From positions 1 through 64,000 of the forward strand of contig NZ_PVMZ01000029.1 of NCBI RefSeq assembly GCF_003001815.1: DNA of 64,000 nucleotides. The letters run 5' to 3'. A program made the position numbers and the translations under genes. Within the stretch, counting starts at the first letter, position 1; each line of letters opens with the position of its first letter. The DNA comes from Actinoplanes italicus (lineage in GTDB: Bacteria > Actinomycetota > Actinomycetes > Mycobacteriales > Micromonosporaceae). This document shows positions 1 to 7,220 of this stretch, one piece after another. The notes below the pieces were generated by a model. It had not been told where the DNA came from and did no database searches. It was given only the letters and a program-made list of their open reading frames with translations.

Positions 1-1
1 G

Positions 2-613
2 CGCGAACGCCAGAAACGGAACTTCCTGGCTACGCTGCTGCTGAGCCAGGGCGTGCCGATGATCGCCCACGGTGACGAACTGGGCCGCACCCAGCGGGGC
101 AACAACAACGTCTACTGCCAGGACAGCGAGATCGCCTGGGTCGACTGGGAGGGAGCGCGCCTCGAGGACGTGCTCACCGGTTTCACCCGTAAACTGCTGG
201 CGCTACGGGCCAACCACCCGATCTTCCGGCGGCGGCGGTTCTTCACCGGCGAACCCGCCGGCGACTCGAAACTGCCGGACATCGCCTGGCTGCGCCGCGA
301 CGGCGAGGTGATGACCGAGGCCGACTGGAACACCCGCAGCGGCATGACCATGACGGTGTTCCTCAACGGCCACGGCATCCCGGAACGCGACGCCCTCGGC
401 GAGGAGATCGTCGACGCGTCGTTCCTGCTGCTGTTCAACCCGCTCGACGAGGACGTGGCGTTCACCCTGCCGGACCGGGAGTACGGCCGGACCTGGGAGG
501 TCGCCGCGAACACCGCCGACCCGCTGCTCGCCGCCAAGCGCAAGACCGCCCGTGCCGGGACCCAGTTCAAGGTCACCCGGCACAGTCTGGTCCTGCTGCG
601 CTGCCGGTACTGA
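2..613 (+). CDS. glgX: Glycogen debranching enzyme GlgX, C-terminal part (5' end outside window)
   Basis: Hydrolyses alpha-1,6 branches of limit-dextrin glycogen in the cytoplasm. The frame is open from the window edge, so only about the last 203 residues are seen. The run HGDELGRTQRGNNNVYCQD followed by WVDW is the signature of the GlgX/TreX isoamylase branch of GH13, just after the last catalytic Asp region. The rest is the C-terminal beta-sandwich domain (FLNGHGIPERD, FLLLFNPLDEDVAFTLP). The catalytic Asp/Glu residues lie upstream and cannot be checked. TreX of a trehalose pathway is the main alternative name. Confidence 0.93.
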   Translation, partial: RERQKRNFLATLLLSQGVPMIAHGDELGRTQRGNNNVYCQDSEIAWVDWEGARLEDVLTGFTRKLLALRANHPIFRRRRFFTGEPAGDSKLPDIAWLRRDGEVMTEADWNTRSGMTMTVFLNGHGIPERDALGEEIVDASFLLLFNPLDEDVAFTLPDREYGRTWEVAANTADPLLAAKRKTARAGTQFKVTRHSLVLLRCRY

Positions 614-629
614 GGGCAGACCCCGGCGG

Positions 630-974
630 TCAGTCCTCGACGCAGAAGACGTTGCCCTCCGGGTCCTCCATGACCGTCAGGTCCGGACCCGGGCTGACCA
701 CCGTGGCACCGAGCTTCTCCAGCCGCGCCACCTCGGCCTGCACGTCCCCGTTCGGGGCGCGCAGGTCGAAGTGGAGGCGGTTCTTCGCGGTCTTCGGCTC
801 CGGCACCCGCTGGAACCACAGGTTGGGGCCGCCCCAGCCGGGCGCCTCCACGTACGCCTTGGCGCTAGTGCCGTCGGAGTCCAGCTCGCCGCCCAGGGCC
901 GCGGCCCAGAACCGGGCCACCACCAGCGCGTCGGCGCAGTCGAAGGTCAGGCTCTTCACCCACGCGACGGTCAT
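630..974 (-). CDS. VOC family (glyoxalase-like) protein
   Basis: A 114-residue single-domain protein of the vicinal-oxygen-chelate fold. It shows the beta-alpha-beta-beta-beta halves typical of actinobacterial glyoxalase-like proteins: SLTFDCADALVVARFWAAALG at the N-terminus, then FDLRAPNGDVQAEVARLEKLGA and a final VMEDPEGNVFCVE strand. The substrate is unknown. Its ATG overlaps the stop of the upstream MerR gene by 4 bp (ATGA), so the two are translationally coupled and the MerR protein probably controls the pair. Many such proteins bind drugs or act as resistance factors, but nothing here proves that. Confidence 0.85.
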   Translation of the reverse strand: MTVAWVKSLTFDCADALVVARFWAAALGGELDSDGTSAKAYVEAPGWGGPNLWFQRVPEPKTAKNRLHFDLRAPNGDVQAEVARLEKLGATVVSPGPDLTVMEDPEGNVFCVED

Positions 975-1330
975 TGCGTCACCGACCTGTACCAGGCGAT
1001 CTTCTCGCGTACCCGCCGCTGTTCCACCCGCAGCTGCTCCACCTTCGCGTCGATCTCGCGGTCGTGCTCCTCGAGCAGCGCGGTCCGCTGCTCGGCGCCC
1101 TCGTCGCCCTGCTGCAGCAGCTCGGCGAAGCGCCGCAGCCGCGCGATCGGCATTCCGGAGTCGCGCAGGCAGCGCAGCAGCCCGAGCCGGGACAGATCGT
1201 CGTCGGAGAAGACGCGACGGCCCGCCGATGTCCGCTGAATGCCGTTCAGCAGTCCGATCTTCTCGTAGTAGCGGATCGTGTCGATGCTGACGCCGAGCCG
1301 CTCGGCGGTTTCCCCCGGTGTGTATGGCAC
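971..1330 (-). CDS. MerR family transcriptional regulator
   Basis: A 119-residue regulator. The winged-helix N-terminus reads ETAERLGVSIDTIRYYEKIGLL, then SAGRRVFSDDDLSRLGLLRCLRDSGMPI, the classic MerR recognition helix and wing. Residues 70-115 form the antiparallel dimerisation coiled coil. There is no Cys-rich metal-binding tail, so it is not a metal sensor of the MerR/CueR type. The start is GTG at 1330. It is first gene of a two-gene unit with the VOC protein and is divergent from the GH32-like gene, so the 75-bp gap (1331-1405) probably holds its operator. Confidence 0.9.
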   Translation of the reverse strand: MPYTPGETAERLGVSIDTIRYYEKIGLLNGIQRTSAGRRVFSDDDLSRLGLLRCLRDSGMPIARLRRFAELLQQGDEGAEQRTALLEEHDREIDAKVEQLRVEQRRVREKIAWYRSVTQ

Positions 1331-1405
1331 CGGGTCAGGTTAACCGCTCTCTCTCCGGCACGCGTTCCCACTGGTGCCGGATGCCGGTCGATGCCACGCT
1401 GAGGC

Positions 1406-2542
1406 ATGGAACGCGAACCGCGGCCCCGGGTGCACTTCACCCCGCGTGCCGGCCACGTGGGCGAGCTGTTCGGCGTGCTCACCTCCGGCGGGACCTACCA
1501 GGTGTTCTACGAGTACCTGTCCGGACACGACCCGGCCTGGGGCTGCGCGGTCTCCGACGACCTGATCATCTGGACCGAGCAGGCGGCCGGCTCGCCACCC
1601 GTCGACGGCTCGGCCCGCTGCGGCACCGTCGTGGCCGGCCCGGACGGTCCCGTGCTGTTCCACACCCTCGACGGCGGCGGGGTCGGCCGGGCGGTCGCCC
1701 CCGCGGGTACGGCCACCGCGGTCTGGCACGCCGAACCCTCGGGCCCGCTGCTCGGCGGCCCGCCGTCCGGGTCCACCGAGATCCGCGACCCGTTCGTGTT
1801 CTGGGCCGGCAGCAACTGGCGGATGCTGCTCGGCGCGAGCCTGCACGGCGGCGGTGCCGGCGTGCTGCAGTACCACTCCGCCGACCTGCTGAACTGGTCC
1901 TACGACGGGGTGATCGTCTCCCGTGACGGGGCGTCGTGGGGCTGTCCCCGGCTGTTCCCGCTCAACGGCTCCTGGGTGCTGCTGCTCTCGAGTGGCTCGT
2001 CCGCCGAGCTGATCTACGGGATCGGCAACTACGACGGCATGCACTTCACGGCCCGCGCCTGGGGCGCGTTCGGGCACGGCCACTTCGGACCGGCCGTCAC
2101 GTTCGTCGACACGGCGGGGCGTCGCTGCGCGCTGGCCCGGCTCGGTGAGGACGAGGCGGCTGCGGGGCAGGCGGGTCCGGGCCAGGCGGGCGCGGGGTCG
2201 GCGTGGGCGGGGTCGCTCAGCCTTCCCTGGGTTCTGTCGGTACGCGACGACCGGCTGATCGCCACACCGCATCCCAATCTCGACCCCTACCTGATCAGCG
2301 GTGCGGCAGGGCTGACGGCCGCCGGGGGAGAGGTACGCGACCACGGCGACCTGATCCTGACGATGCCCGCCGGTGGCGAGACGGTCCTGTTCGCCGACGC
2401 CGACATCGTCGAGGTCACCGTCGAGGGCGTCAGCGGGCTGGGCGTCGCCCGGCGTACCGGGCCCACCGCGCCCGGTGTCCGGTTCGCGCGCTTCGGTGGC
2501 GCCGCGCCCGGGTTTGCCGCACCCCGCCCCGGGCAACCCTGA
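1406..2542 (+). CDS. GH32-fold (beta-fructosidase-like) protein with altered catalytic motifs
   Basis: A 378-residue protein that follows the five-bladed propeller pattern of glycoside hydrolase family 32: HFTPRAGHVGELFG at the N-terminus, a FYEY strand, EIRDPFVFW (the RDP motif) near residue 130 and WGCPRLFPLNGSW near 178. In active GH32 enzymes the first motif is WMNDPNG, with Asp as nucleophile, and the third is ECP, with Glu as acid/base. Here they read HVGELFG and GCP, so both catalytic positions appear changed (Asp to Glu, Glu to Gly). No signal peptide is seen. It may bind rather than cleave fructosides, or do different chemistry. The tail is rich in Ala/Gly/Gln (GQAGPGQAGAGSAWAG). Confidence 0.75.
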   Translation: MEREPRPRVHFTPRAGHVGELFGVLTSGGTYQVFYEYLSGHDPAWGCAVSDDLIIWTEQAAGSPPVDGSARCGTVVAGPDGPVLFHTLDGGGVGRAVAPAGTATAVWHAEPSGPLLGGPPSGSTEIRDPFVFWAGSNWRMLLGASLHGGGAGVLQYHSADLLNWSYDGVIVSRDGASWGCPRLFPLNGSWVLLLSSGSSAELIYGIGNYDGMHFTARAWGAFGHGHFGPAVTFVDTAGRRCALARLGEDEAAAGQAGPGQAGAGSAWAGSLSLPWVLSVRDDRLIATPHPNLDPYLISGAAGLTAAGGEVRDHGDLILTMPAGGETVLFADADIVEVTVEGVSGLGVARRTGPTAPGVRFARFGGAAPGFAAPRPGQP

Positions 2543-2546
2543 GGAC

Positions 2547-2948
2547 ATGCCCGGACGCGACGAACTCCCCGAGACCCTCAAGCGCTCCCCGAAGAAGGCA
2601 CAGGACACCTTCATCAAGACCCACGACTCGGCCGTCGACCAGTACGGCGAGGGCGAGCGCGCCCACCGCACCGCGTTCTCCGCGGTCAAGCACTCCTTCG
2701 AGAAGGTCGGCGACCACTGGGAGCCCAAGAAGAAGAAGGGACCCAGCGACGCCAAGGCCGCGGGCGGCCGCGACACCAGGGCCGAGACCGCCGGCGGCGT
2801 CGACGCCAACGCCAGCAAGGAGCACCTGCTCGGCATCGCCCGCAAGCTGGACGTCTCCGGTCGTTCCCGGATGACGAAACCGCAGCTGGTCGAGGCCATC
2901 CAGAAGGCCAACGACCGGGAGACCCGCCGCGCCCGCAACAGCGGCTGA
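2547..2948 (+). CDS. ChaB family protein with Rho-N-like C-terminal domain
   Basis: A 133-residue basic protein. Residues 1-60 match ChaB (DELPETLKRSPKKAQDTF, then a YGEGERAHRTAFSAVKHSF helix, ending near WEPKKKKGP). After a linker, residues 94-125 (HLLGIARKLDVSGRSRMTKPQLVEAIQ) form a Rho N-terminal/SAP-like nucleic-acid-binding helix-extended-helix. ChaB was named as a regulator of the ChaA cation antiporter, but actinobacterial copies have no proven job. The ATG at 2547 is chosen because it lies 4 bp after the preceding stop, with GAGG just upstream. It probably shares a transcript with the GH32-like gene. Confidence 0.88.
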   Translation: MPGRDELPETLKRSPKKAQDTFIKTHDSAVDQYGEGERAHRTAFSAVKHSFEKVGDHWEPKKKKGPSDAKAAGGRDTRAETAGGVDANASKEHLLGIARKLDVSGRSRMTKPQLVEAIQKANDRETRRARNSG

Positions 2949-3045
2949 TCATCCGATCGGGAGAGGCGGCATCGGAACGGGGCCGCCTCCCGCCGGGCCC
3001 GTGTGACACTTCGCGTCGTCCGATCCCGCTGCCGAGGACCGTCCG

Positions 3046-4521
3046 ATGCGCTGTCTTCCCGCCCTGGCGGCACTTGTCGCCGGCACTCTGCTCGCCCTGC
3101 CGGACCCGGCCGTGGCGACCCCCGCCCGGACGGCGACCGCGGCGATCGCCCGGACCGCGCAGGTCCAGGCCGTTCAGGCCGAGCTGGACCGGATCCTCGA
3201 CGATCCGCGGCTGGCCGGGGCTACCGTCGCCGCCGATGTGCGCGACGCGGCCACCGGAGCCGTCGTCTACCAGCGCAATCCGCTGTTGCGGGTGCTCCCG
3301 GCGTCGAACCAGAAGCTGCTCACCGCAGCCGCCGCCCTCGAAGTCCTCGGGCCGGGCCATCGGTTCCGCACCACGGCCGCGACCGCCGGGCGCAGCCTCC
3401 ACCTTCACGGACAGGGCGATCCCACGCTGACGTACGACCGGATCGACCGGCTCGCTGAGGCAGTCGCGCGCACCGGCGGCACACGGTACGACAGGCTGAT
3501 CGCGGACGCCTCCTGGTTCGACCGCGTTCCGCTCGGGCTGGACTGGTCGTGGCAGGACGAGTCGTCCACGGCGCCCGTGTCGGCGCTGACGTTCGCGGCG
3601 AACGCGCGGTTCGACAACGCGGCCGTGGAGATCCGCTACGCCGGTGTGGGCGGGCGGCGGCCGGTCGTGCGGGTATGGCCGCCGGACACGGGTGTCCGGG
3701 TCGTCAACCGGGCGGTCACCGGCGGCAGCGGCGACACGGTGAGCGCGGTGCGGGAGCACGGAACCGCTACGGTCACGCTGCGTGGCTCGGTCGCGGCCGG
3801 ACGCTCCGGGACCGCCTTGGCCACCGTTCCCGACCCGGCGGCGGTGACCACCCGGCTGTTCCGGGCCGCGTTGCTGCGGCACGGGGTGACGGTCGGTGGT
3901 CGTACAGCCGAGGGGGCCGCCCCCGCAGAGGCCCGGGAGCTCGCCGCCCAGGTCTCGCCACCGCTCGCCGAGATTCTGCGGCCGCTCCTCAAGCTCTCCA
4001 ACAACGGCATCGCGGAGATCCTGGTTAAGGCCATGTCGCGGGCCGCCGAACCGGGGCGGCCGGGAAGCTGGCCGACCGGCCTGCCCTCCGCGACCGCCGC
4101 CCTCGGCCGCCTCGGCGTCGACACCCGCCTGCTCACCATGGGTGACGGATCCGGTCTGAGCCGCCGCAACTGGGTGACCGTGTCGCAGATCGCCACGCTG
4201 CTGCAGAAGGCGCAGCGGTGCACCTGGTTCCCGGCCTTCCGGGCGGCCCTGCCGATCGCCGGAGACCCGGACCCGATGGTCGGCGGCACGCTGCGGGAGC
4301 GGATGCGCGGCACTCCGGCGGCCGGCAACGTGCGCGCCAAGACCGGAACGCTGACCGGGGTCAACACACTCTCCGGCTACGTCACCGCAGCCGACGGCCG
4401 CCGACTGGTCTTCGCGCTGATCGTCAACGGCTCGCTCACCAGTGCCGCCCCCGTCCTGGACGAGGTCGTGGTGACACTCGCGGCCGCGCGCGGCCTGGAA
4501 TACGTGCCCGCGATCCGCTGA
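3046..4521 (+). CDS. dacB: D-alanyl-D-alanine carboxypeptidase/endopeptidase (PBP4 / DacB type, peptidase S13)
   Basis: A 491-residue secreted penicillin-binding protein that trims peptidoglycan stem peptides and may cut D-Ala-mDAP cross-links. It has a signal peptide at residues 1-25 (LPALAALVAGTLLALPDPAVA). All three S13 active-site motifs are present: SNQK with the nucleophile Ser87 and Lys90, SNN within KLSNNGIAEI, and KTG within RAKTGTL near the C-terminus. The long insert between SxxK and SNN is typical of class C PBP4. It stands alone, followed at once by the SAM-IV riboswitch of the next gene. Confidence 0.95.
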   Translation: MRCLPALAALVAGTLLALPDPAVATPARTATAAIARTAQVQAVQAELDRILDDPRLAGATVAADVRDAATGAVVYQRNPLLRVLPASNQKLLTAAAALEVLGPGHRFRTTAATAGRSLHLHGQGDPTLTYDRIDRLAEAVARTGGTRYDRLIADASWFDRVPLGLDWSWQDESSTAPVSALTFAANARFDNAAVEIRYAGVGGRRPVVRVWPPDTGVRVVNRAVTGGSGDTVSAVREHGTATVTLRGSVAAGRSGTALATVPDPAAVTTRLFRAALLRHGVTVGGRTAEGAAPAEARELAAQVSPPLAEILRPLLKLSNNGIAEILVKAMSRAAEPGRPGSWPTGLPSATAALGRLGVDTRLLTMGDGSGLSRRNWVTVSQIATLLQKAQRCTWFPAFRAALPIAGDPDPMVGGTLRERMRGTPAAGNVRAKTGTLTGVNTLSGYVTAADGRRLVFALIVNGSLTSAAPVLDEVVVTLAAARGLEYVPAIR

Positions 4522-4545
4522 ACGACGGTGGTATGTTGCCCGTCA

Positions 4546-4663
4546 GGTCATGAGTGTCAGCGTCAAGCCCCGGCTCGCTGGCCGGCAACCCTCCGCGTCA
4601 CGGGCGGGGTGCCCCGGGTGATGACCGGGTCCGGCGCGTCGCGTGCCGGGCAAGCCGCGACCC
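4546..4663 (+). promoter_or_regulatory. SAM-IV riboswitch
   Basis: S-adenosylmethionine sensor in the 5' leader of the GNAT gene. P1 is GGTCAT (4546-4551) with ATGACC (4621-4626). The core segments CAGCGTCAAGCCCCGGCT, GCTGGCCGGCAACCCTCC and GGGGTGCCCCGGGTGATGACC match the actinobacterial SAM-IV consensus as I remember it. The 3' extension specific to SAM-IV follows: GGGTC (4627-4631) with GACCC (4659-4663), enclosing a CCGGC/GCCGG hairpin. The gene's Shine-Dalgarno run GAGGGGA (4664-4670) starts at the last base of this helix, which suggests translational control. No free-standing terminator was seen between aptamer and ATG. Confidence 0.9.
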
Positions 4664-4675
4664 GAGGGGACCCTC

Positions 4676-5329
4676 ATGGATCATCCTGTTCTGCACGGCC
4701 GCCTCGTACGCCTCGAGCCGCTCGACCGGCGGCACGTCCCCGGCCTGGCCGCGGCTGCCGCCGAGGACAGGAGCCGGTACGCGTGGACCTGGGTGCCGGA
4801 CCCCGGTACCGCCGCCGCGTACGTCGACGAGCAACTCGCCACCGCGAGGACGGGACGGCTTCTCCCGTACGCCCAAATCTGTCTTTCGTCCCATCGTGTG
4901 GTGGGGGTGACCGCCTACTGGGACCCGCGCCCGTTTCCCAGCGGTGACCGGCTCGCCCAGATCGATGTGGGTTTCACCTGGCTGGCCGCCTCGGCGCAGG
5001 GTTCCGGGCTGAACCTGGAGGCGAAGTATCTGCTGTTCCGGCACGCCTTCGAAGCGTGGGAGGTGGTACGGGTGGGCCTGAGCACCGACGCCCGCAACGC
5101 CCGCTCGCGGGCCGCGATAGCCGGAACCGGCGCGCGGTTCGAGGGCGTGCTGCGCAACTGGTCCCGGTCGTGGGCGCCGGGCGAGAGCGGCCTGCGTGAC
5201 TCGGCGCTGTACTCGGTGGTCGCCGAGGAATGGCCGGAGTGCCGCGCGTACCTCGAGCACCGGTTGTCCGAAACGGAACAGGGCGCCGCCGCAGCGGCGC
5301 CCCGCACCGTCAGCTGGAGCAGGTGTTGA
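4676..5329 (+). CDS. GNAT family N-acetyltransferase under SAM-IV riboswitch
   Basis: A 217-residue RimJ/RimL-like acetyltransferase that moves acetyl from acetyl-CoA to an unknown amine. It opens with HGRLVRLEPLDRRHVPGLAAA. It has a beta4-beta5 region (AQIDVGFTWLAASAQGSGLNLEAKYLLFRHAFE) and the acetyl-CoA helix region VRVGLSTDARNARSRAAIAGTGARFEGVLR. The ATG at 4676 is chosen because GAGGGGA sits 5 nt upstream and it follows the riboswitch directly. The SAM control suggests a role near methionine, cysteine or thiol metabolism, for example acetylating a toxic sulfur analogue. That is inference. Its last 20 bp overlap the convergent HNH gene. Confidence 0.88.
   Translation: MDHPVLHGRLVRLEPLDRRHVPGLAAAAAEDRSRYAWTWVPDPGTAAAYVDEQLATARTGRLLPYAQICLSSHRVVGVTAYWDPRPFPSGDRLAQIDVGFTWLAASAQGSGLNLEAKYLLFRHAFEAWEVVRVGLSTDARNARSRAAIAGTGARFEGVLRNWSRSWAPGESGLRDSALYSVVAEEWPECRAYLEHRLSETEQGAAAAAPRTVSWSRC
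5281..5302. terminator. Hairpin at the convergent GNAT/HNH gene ends
   Basis: Perfect 9-bp GC stem, GGGCGCCGC (5281-5289) with GCGGCGCCC (5294-5302), around a CGCA loop. It sits inside the last codons of the GNAT gene, 8 bp short of the opposing stop, and has no T-run. It could act as a bidirectional terminator or simply be Ala-rich coding sequence. Confidence 0.45.
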
Positions 5330-5945
5330 GCATCGTCTGCAGCGACGTCTTCTCCGACGACTGCAGCTTCAGCGCGTAGTAGTACTTCACGGCGATCCAC
5401 ATCTTGGCGTACGTGCACCGGTACGACGAGATCGACGGCTGCCAGGTCGACGGGTCCTGGTCGCCCTTCGACTGGTTCACGTTGTCGGTCACGGCGATGA
5501 GCTGCGGCCGGGTCAGATCGTTGGCAAAGCTCTGCCGCCTGCTCGTGGTCCAGGCGCTCGCGCCGGAACGCCACGCCTCGGCCAGCGGAACCACGTGGTC
5601 GATGTCGACATCGGACGCCGCGCTCCAGGTGGCGCCGTCGTAGGGGGAGTACCAGCTGCCGGAGGTGGCGGCGCACGCCGAGCTGGTCACGACGTTGCTG
5701 CCGTCCCGCTTCAGCACGGTCTCGCGGGTGTTGCAGGTGCCCGAGATCGTGATCCAGTGCGGGAACAGCTCGCGGTCGTAGGTGCCCGCGTTCGCCTCGG
5801 CGGCGACGGTCAGCGCGTTGAGGTAGGTCTGTGCCGTCGACTTCGACGGGACGCCGGTCGGGGCGGCCTGGGCGGGGGAACCCAGCAGGCCGAGAGCGAT
5901 CAGTCCGGCGGCGGCGCCGGCGATCAGGTGACGGGGGAGGGGCAT
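5310..5945 (-). CDS. Secreted HNH family endonuclease (DUF1524 / GmrSD C-terminal-like)
   Basis: A 211-residue protein with a clear Sec signal peptide (LIAGAAAGLIALGLLGSPAQAAP, cut near residue 28). The nuclease core is DVDIDHVVPLAEAWRSGA, a DxDHxxPLaxAw motif carrying the metal and catalytic His. A downstream NDLTRPQLIAVTDNVNQSKGDQDPSTW gives the Asn/Lys of the HNH ba-ba-Me finger. Four Cys probably form disulfides outside the cell. Secreted copies are widespread in actinobacteria and are thought to be scavenging or competitive DNases. It is a single gene, convergent with the GNAT gene. Confidence 0.92.
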   Translation of the reverse strand: MPLPRHLIAGAAAGLIALGLLGSPAQAAPTGVPSKSTAQTYLNALTVAAEANAGTYDRELFPHWITISGTCNTRETVLKRDGSNVVTSSACAATSGSWYSPYDGATWSAASDVDIDHVVPLAEAWRSGASAWTTSRRQSFANDLTRPQLIAVTDNVNQSKGDQDPSTWQPSISSYRCTYAKMWIAVKYYYALKLQSSEKTSLQTMLNTCSS

Positions 5946-6217
5946 GACGGCTCCTTCGTGTCGTCCGATTCGGACGACTCAGGTCTACGGGAGCCGGACG
6001 TCACCAGATCATGATGCCCGTGAATTTCTCGTGTCCGAACAATCAAGTTCAAACCCCACCCCGGAAACAAGAACGTAATATTTCGTACGGCTACGAGGAG
6101 GCACCCTGGCTCCGGGCGCGACGTCCGCGATCCCCCGGTCCCAAGGCGACTCACGGGCGTATGCGGTGGTCACCGGAGACCGCCGGCCGTGGCCCGATCG
6201 GATGCCAGAATGCCGGT
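5946..6217. other. Intergenic region between nuclease and methyltransferase genes
   Basis: 272 bp of locally lower GC (about 6010-6085 is AT-richer, with CAAGTTCAAACC and GTAATATTTCGTACG). It probably carries the divergent promoters. TAATAT at 6076-6081 is the best -10-like box, but it lies far from the chosen methyltransferase start. No RNA gene was recognised. Confidence 0.35.
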
Positions 6218-6841
6218 GTGGCCATCGACAGGCGGTACTGGAACACGACCGGAGCGGCGAAGACCTTCACCCACCCGGTCCACCGTGAATGGCTGGCCGG
6301 TGTGGACCGGGACGCCCGGATCCTCGACTACGGCTGCGGCTACGGCCGGACGATGGCGGAACTCGCCGATCACGGCTTCACCGATCTGACCGGCGCCGAC
6401 ATCTCGGCCGCCCTGATCGCCCGCGGACGCGACCAGCACCCCGGCCTGCGGCTCACCGTCATCGAATACCCGCCGGTACTCGGCCTGCCGGCCGCCGGTT
6501 TCGACGTCATCCTGCTGTTCGCGGTGCTCACCTGCGTGCCCGCCGACGCGGACCAGCGTGCACTGGTGACCGAGTTGGATCGCCTGCTGGCACCCGGTGG
6601 CCTGCTCTGCGTCAGTGACGTGCTGTTGCAGCCCGACGAGCGCAACCGGCGCCGTTACACCGGCGACCCGTACGGTGTCTTCACCACCGGCGACGGCGCG
6701 ACCTGCCGCCACCATTCCGCCGGCCATCTGCGCGGCCTGTTCCCGGAATACGACCTGGAGGCGGAGCGGCACATCGCGGTGCCGTCGATGAACGGTCACC
6801 CGACCGGCGCACTCCAGCTCCTGCTACGGAAACAGTGGTGA
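6218..6841 (+). CDS. Class I SAM-dependent methyltransferase
   Basis: A 207-residue Rossmann methyltransferase. Motif I is ILDYGCGYGRTMAEL, the acidic end of strand 2 is LTGADIS, and motif IV/post-IV is FDVILLFAVLTCVPADADQRALVTELDRLLAPGGLLCVSD. The substrate is unknown; the overall type resembles UbiE/Methyltransf_11. The open frame extends upstream, but GTG at 6218 is preferred. It starts the conserved stretch (AIDRRYWNTTGAAKTFTHP), and a CAGAAT box 6 nt upstream fits a leaderless start. A small gene follows 4 bp after its stop. Confidence 0.88.
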   Translation: MAIDRRYWNTTGAAKTFTHPVHREWLAGVDRDARILDYGCGYGRTMAELADHGFTDLTGADISAALIARGRDQHPGLRLTVIEYPPVLGLPAAGFDVILLFAVLTCVPADADQRALVTELDRLLAPGGLLCVSDVLLQPDERNRRRYTGDPYGVFTTGDGATCRHHSAGHLRGLFPEYDLEAERHIAVPSMNGHPTGALQLLLRKQW

Positions 6842-6845
6842 CCGG

Positions 6846-7049
6846 ATGCGGACCGGCCCGGCGAGCGTCGAACGCCGGGAGGACTGGCGCGCCGCCTCGA
6901 TCCTGGACAGCGCTCCCGGCCTGATCACCGTGGAGTTCCTGGACTCGCTCGGCCAGCCGGCGCGGAGCCGGACCGACATCACGCTCAGGGCTTTCGGCTG
7001 GGAGGTCGCCCCGACGCCCGACGGCCCCACCTTCCGTTCCACTCCCTGA
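6846..7049 (+). CDS. Small hypothetical protein
   Basis: A 67-residue ORF starting 4 bp after the methyltransferase stop, in the same direction, so probably co-transcribed. It has no membrane segment and no Cys. The sequence (SVERREDWRAASILDSAPGLITVEFLDSLGQPARSRTDITLRAFGWEVA) reads like real protein with alternating beta strands. No family was recognised. Confidence 0.5.
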   Translation: MRTGPASVERREDWRAASILDSAPGLITVEFLDSLGQPARSRTDITLRAFGWEVAPTPDGPTFRSTP

Positions 7050-7095
7050 AACCATTTGTGGCGGTGCCACAGTGCTGGGCATGCACGGGGCCGTG

Positions 7096-7115
7096 GTCGG
7101 CCCGGGCCGGCCGAC
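7096..7115 (-). terminator. Candidate hairpin downstream of haloperoxidase
   Basis: 7-bp inverted repeat GTCGGCC (7096-7102) / GGCCGAC (7109-7115) with a 6-nt loop in the 171-bp gap 7050-7220. That gap is otherwise G-rich low-complexity sequence. There is no T-run, so it is only a weak candidate terminator for the minus-strand gene. Confidence 0.3.
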
Positions 7116-7220
7116 GGATGCGTGTGGTGACCGGCGGCGTGGGGTGGGGCGGCGGGGAGCGCCGCGCCGGTCGCCCGGTGGGGAAGGATCCGGGGACCGG
7201 CGCGGACGGGCGAGTGGTGG

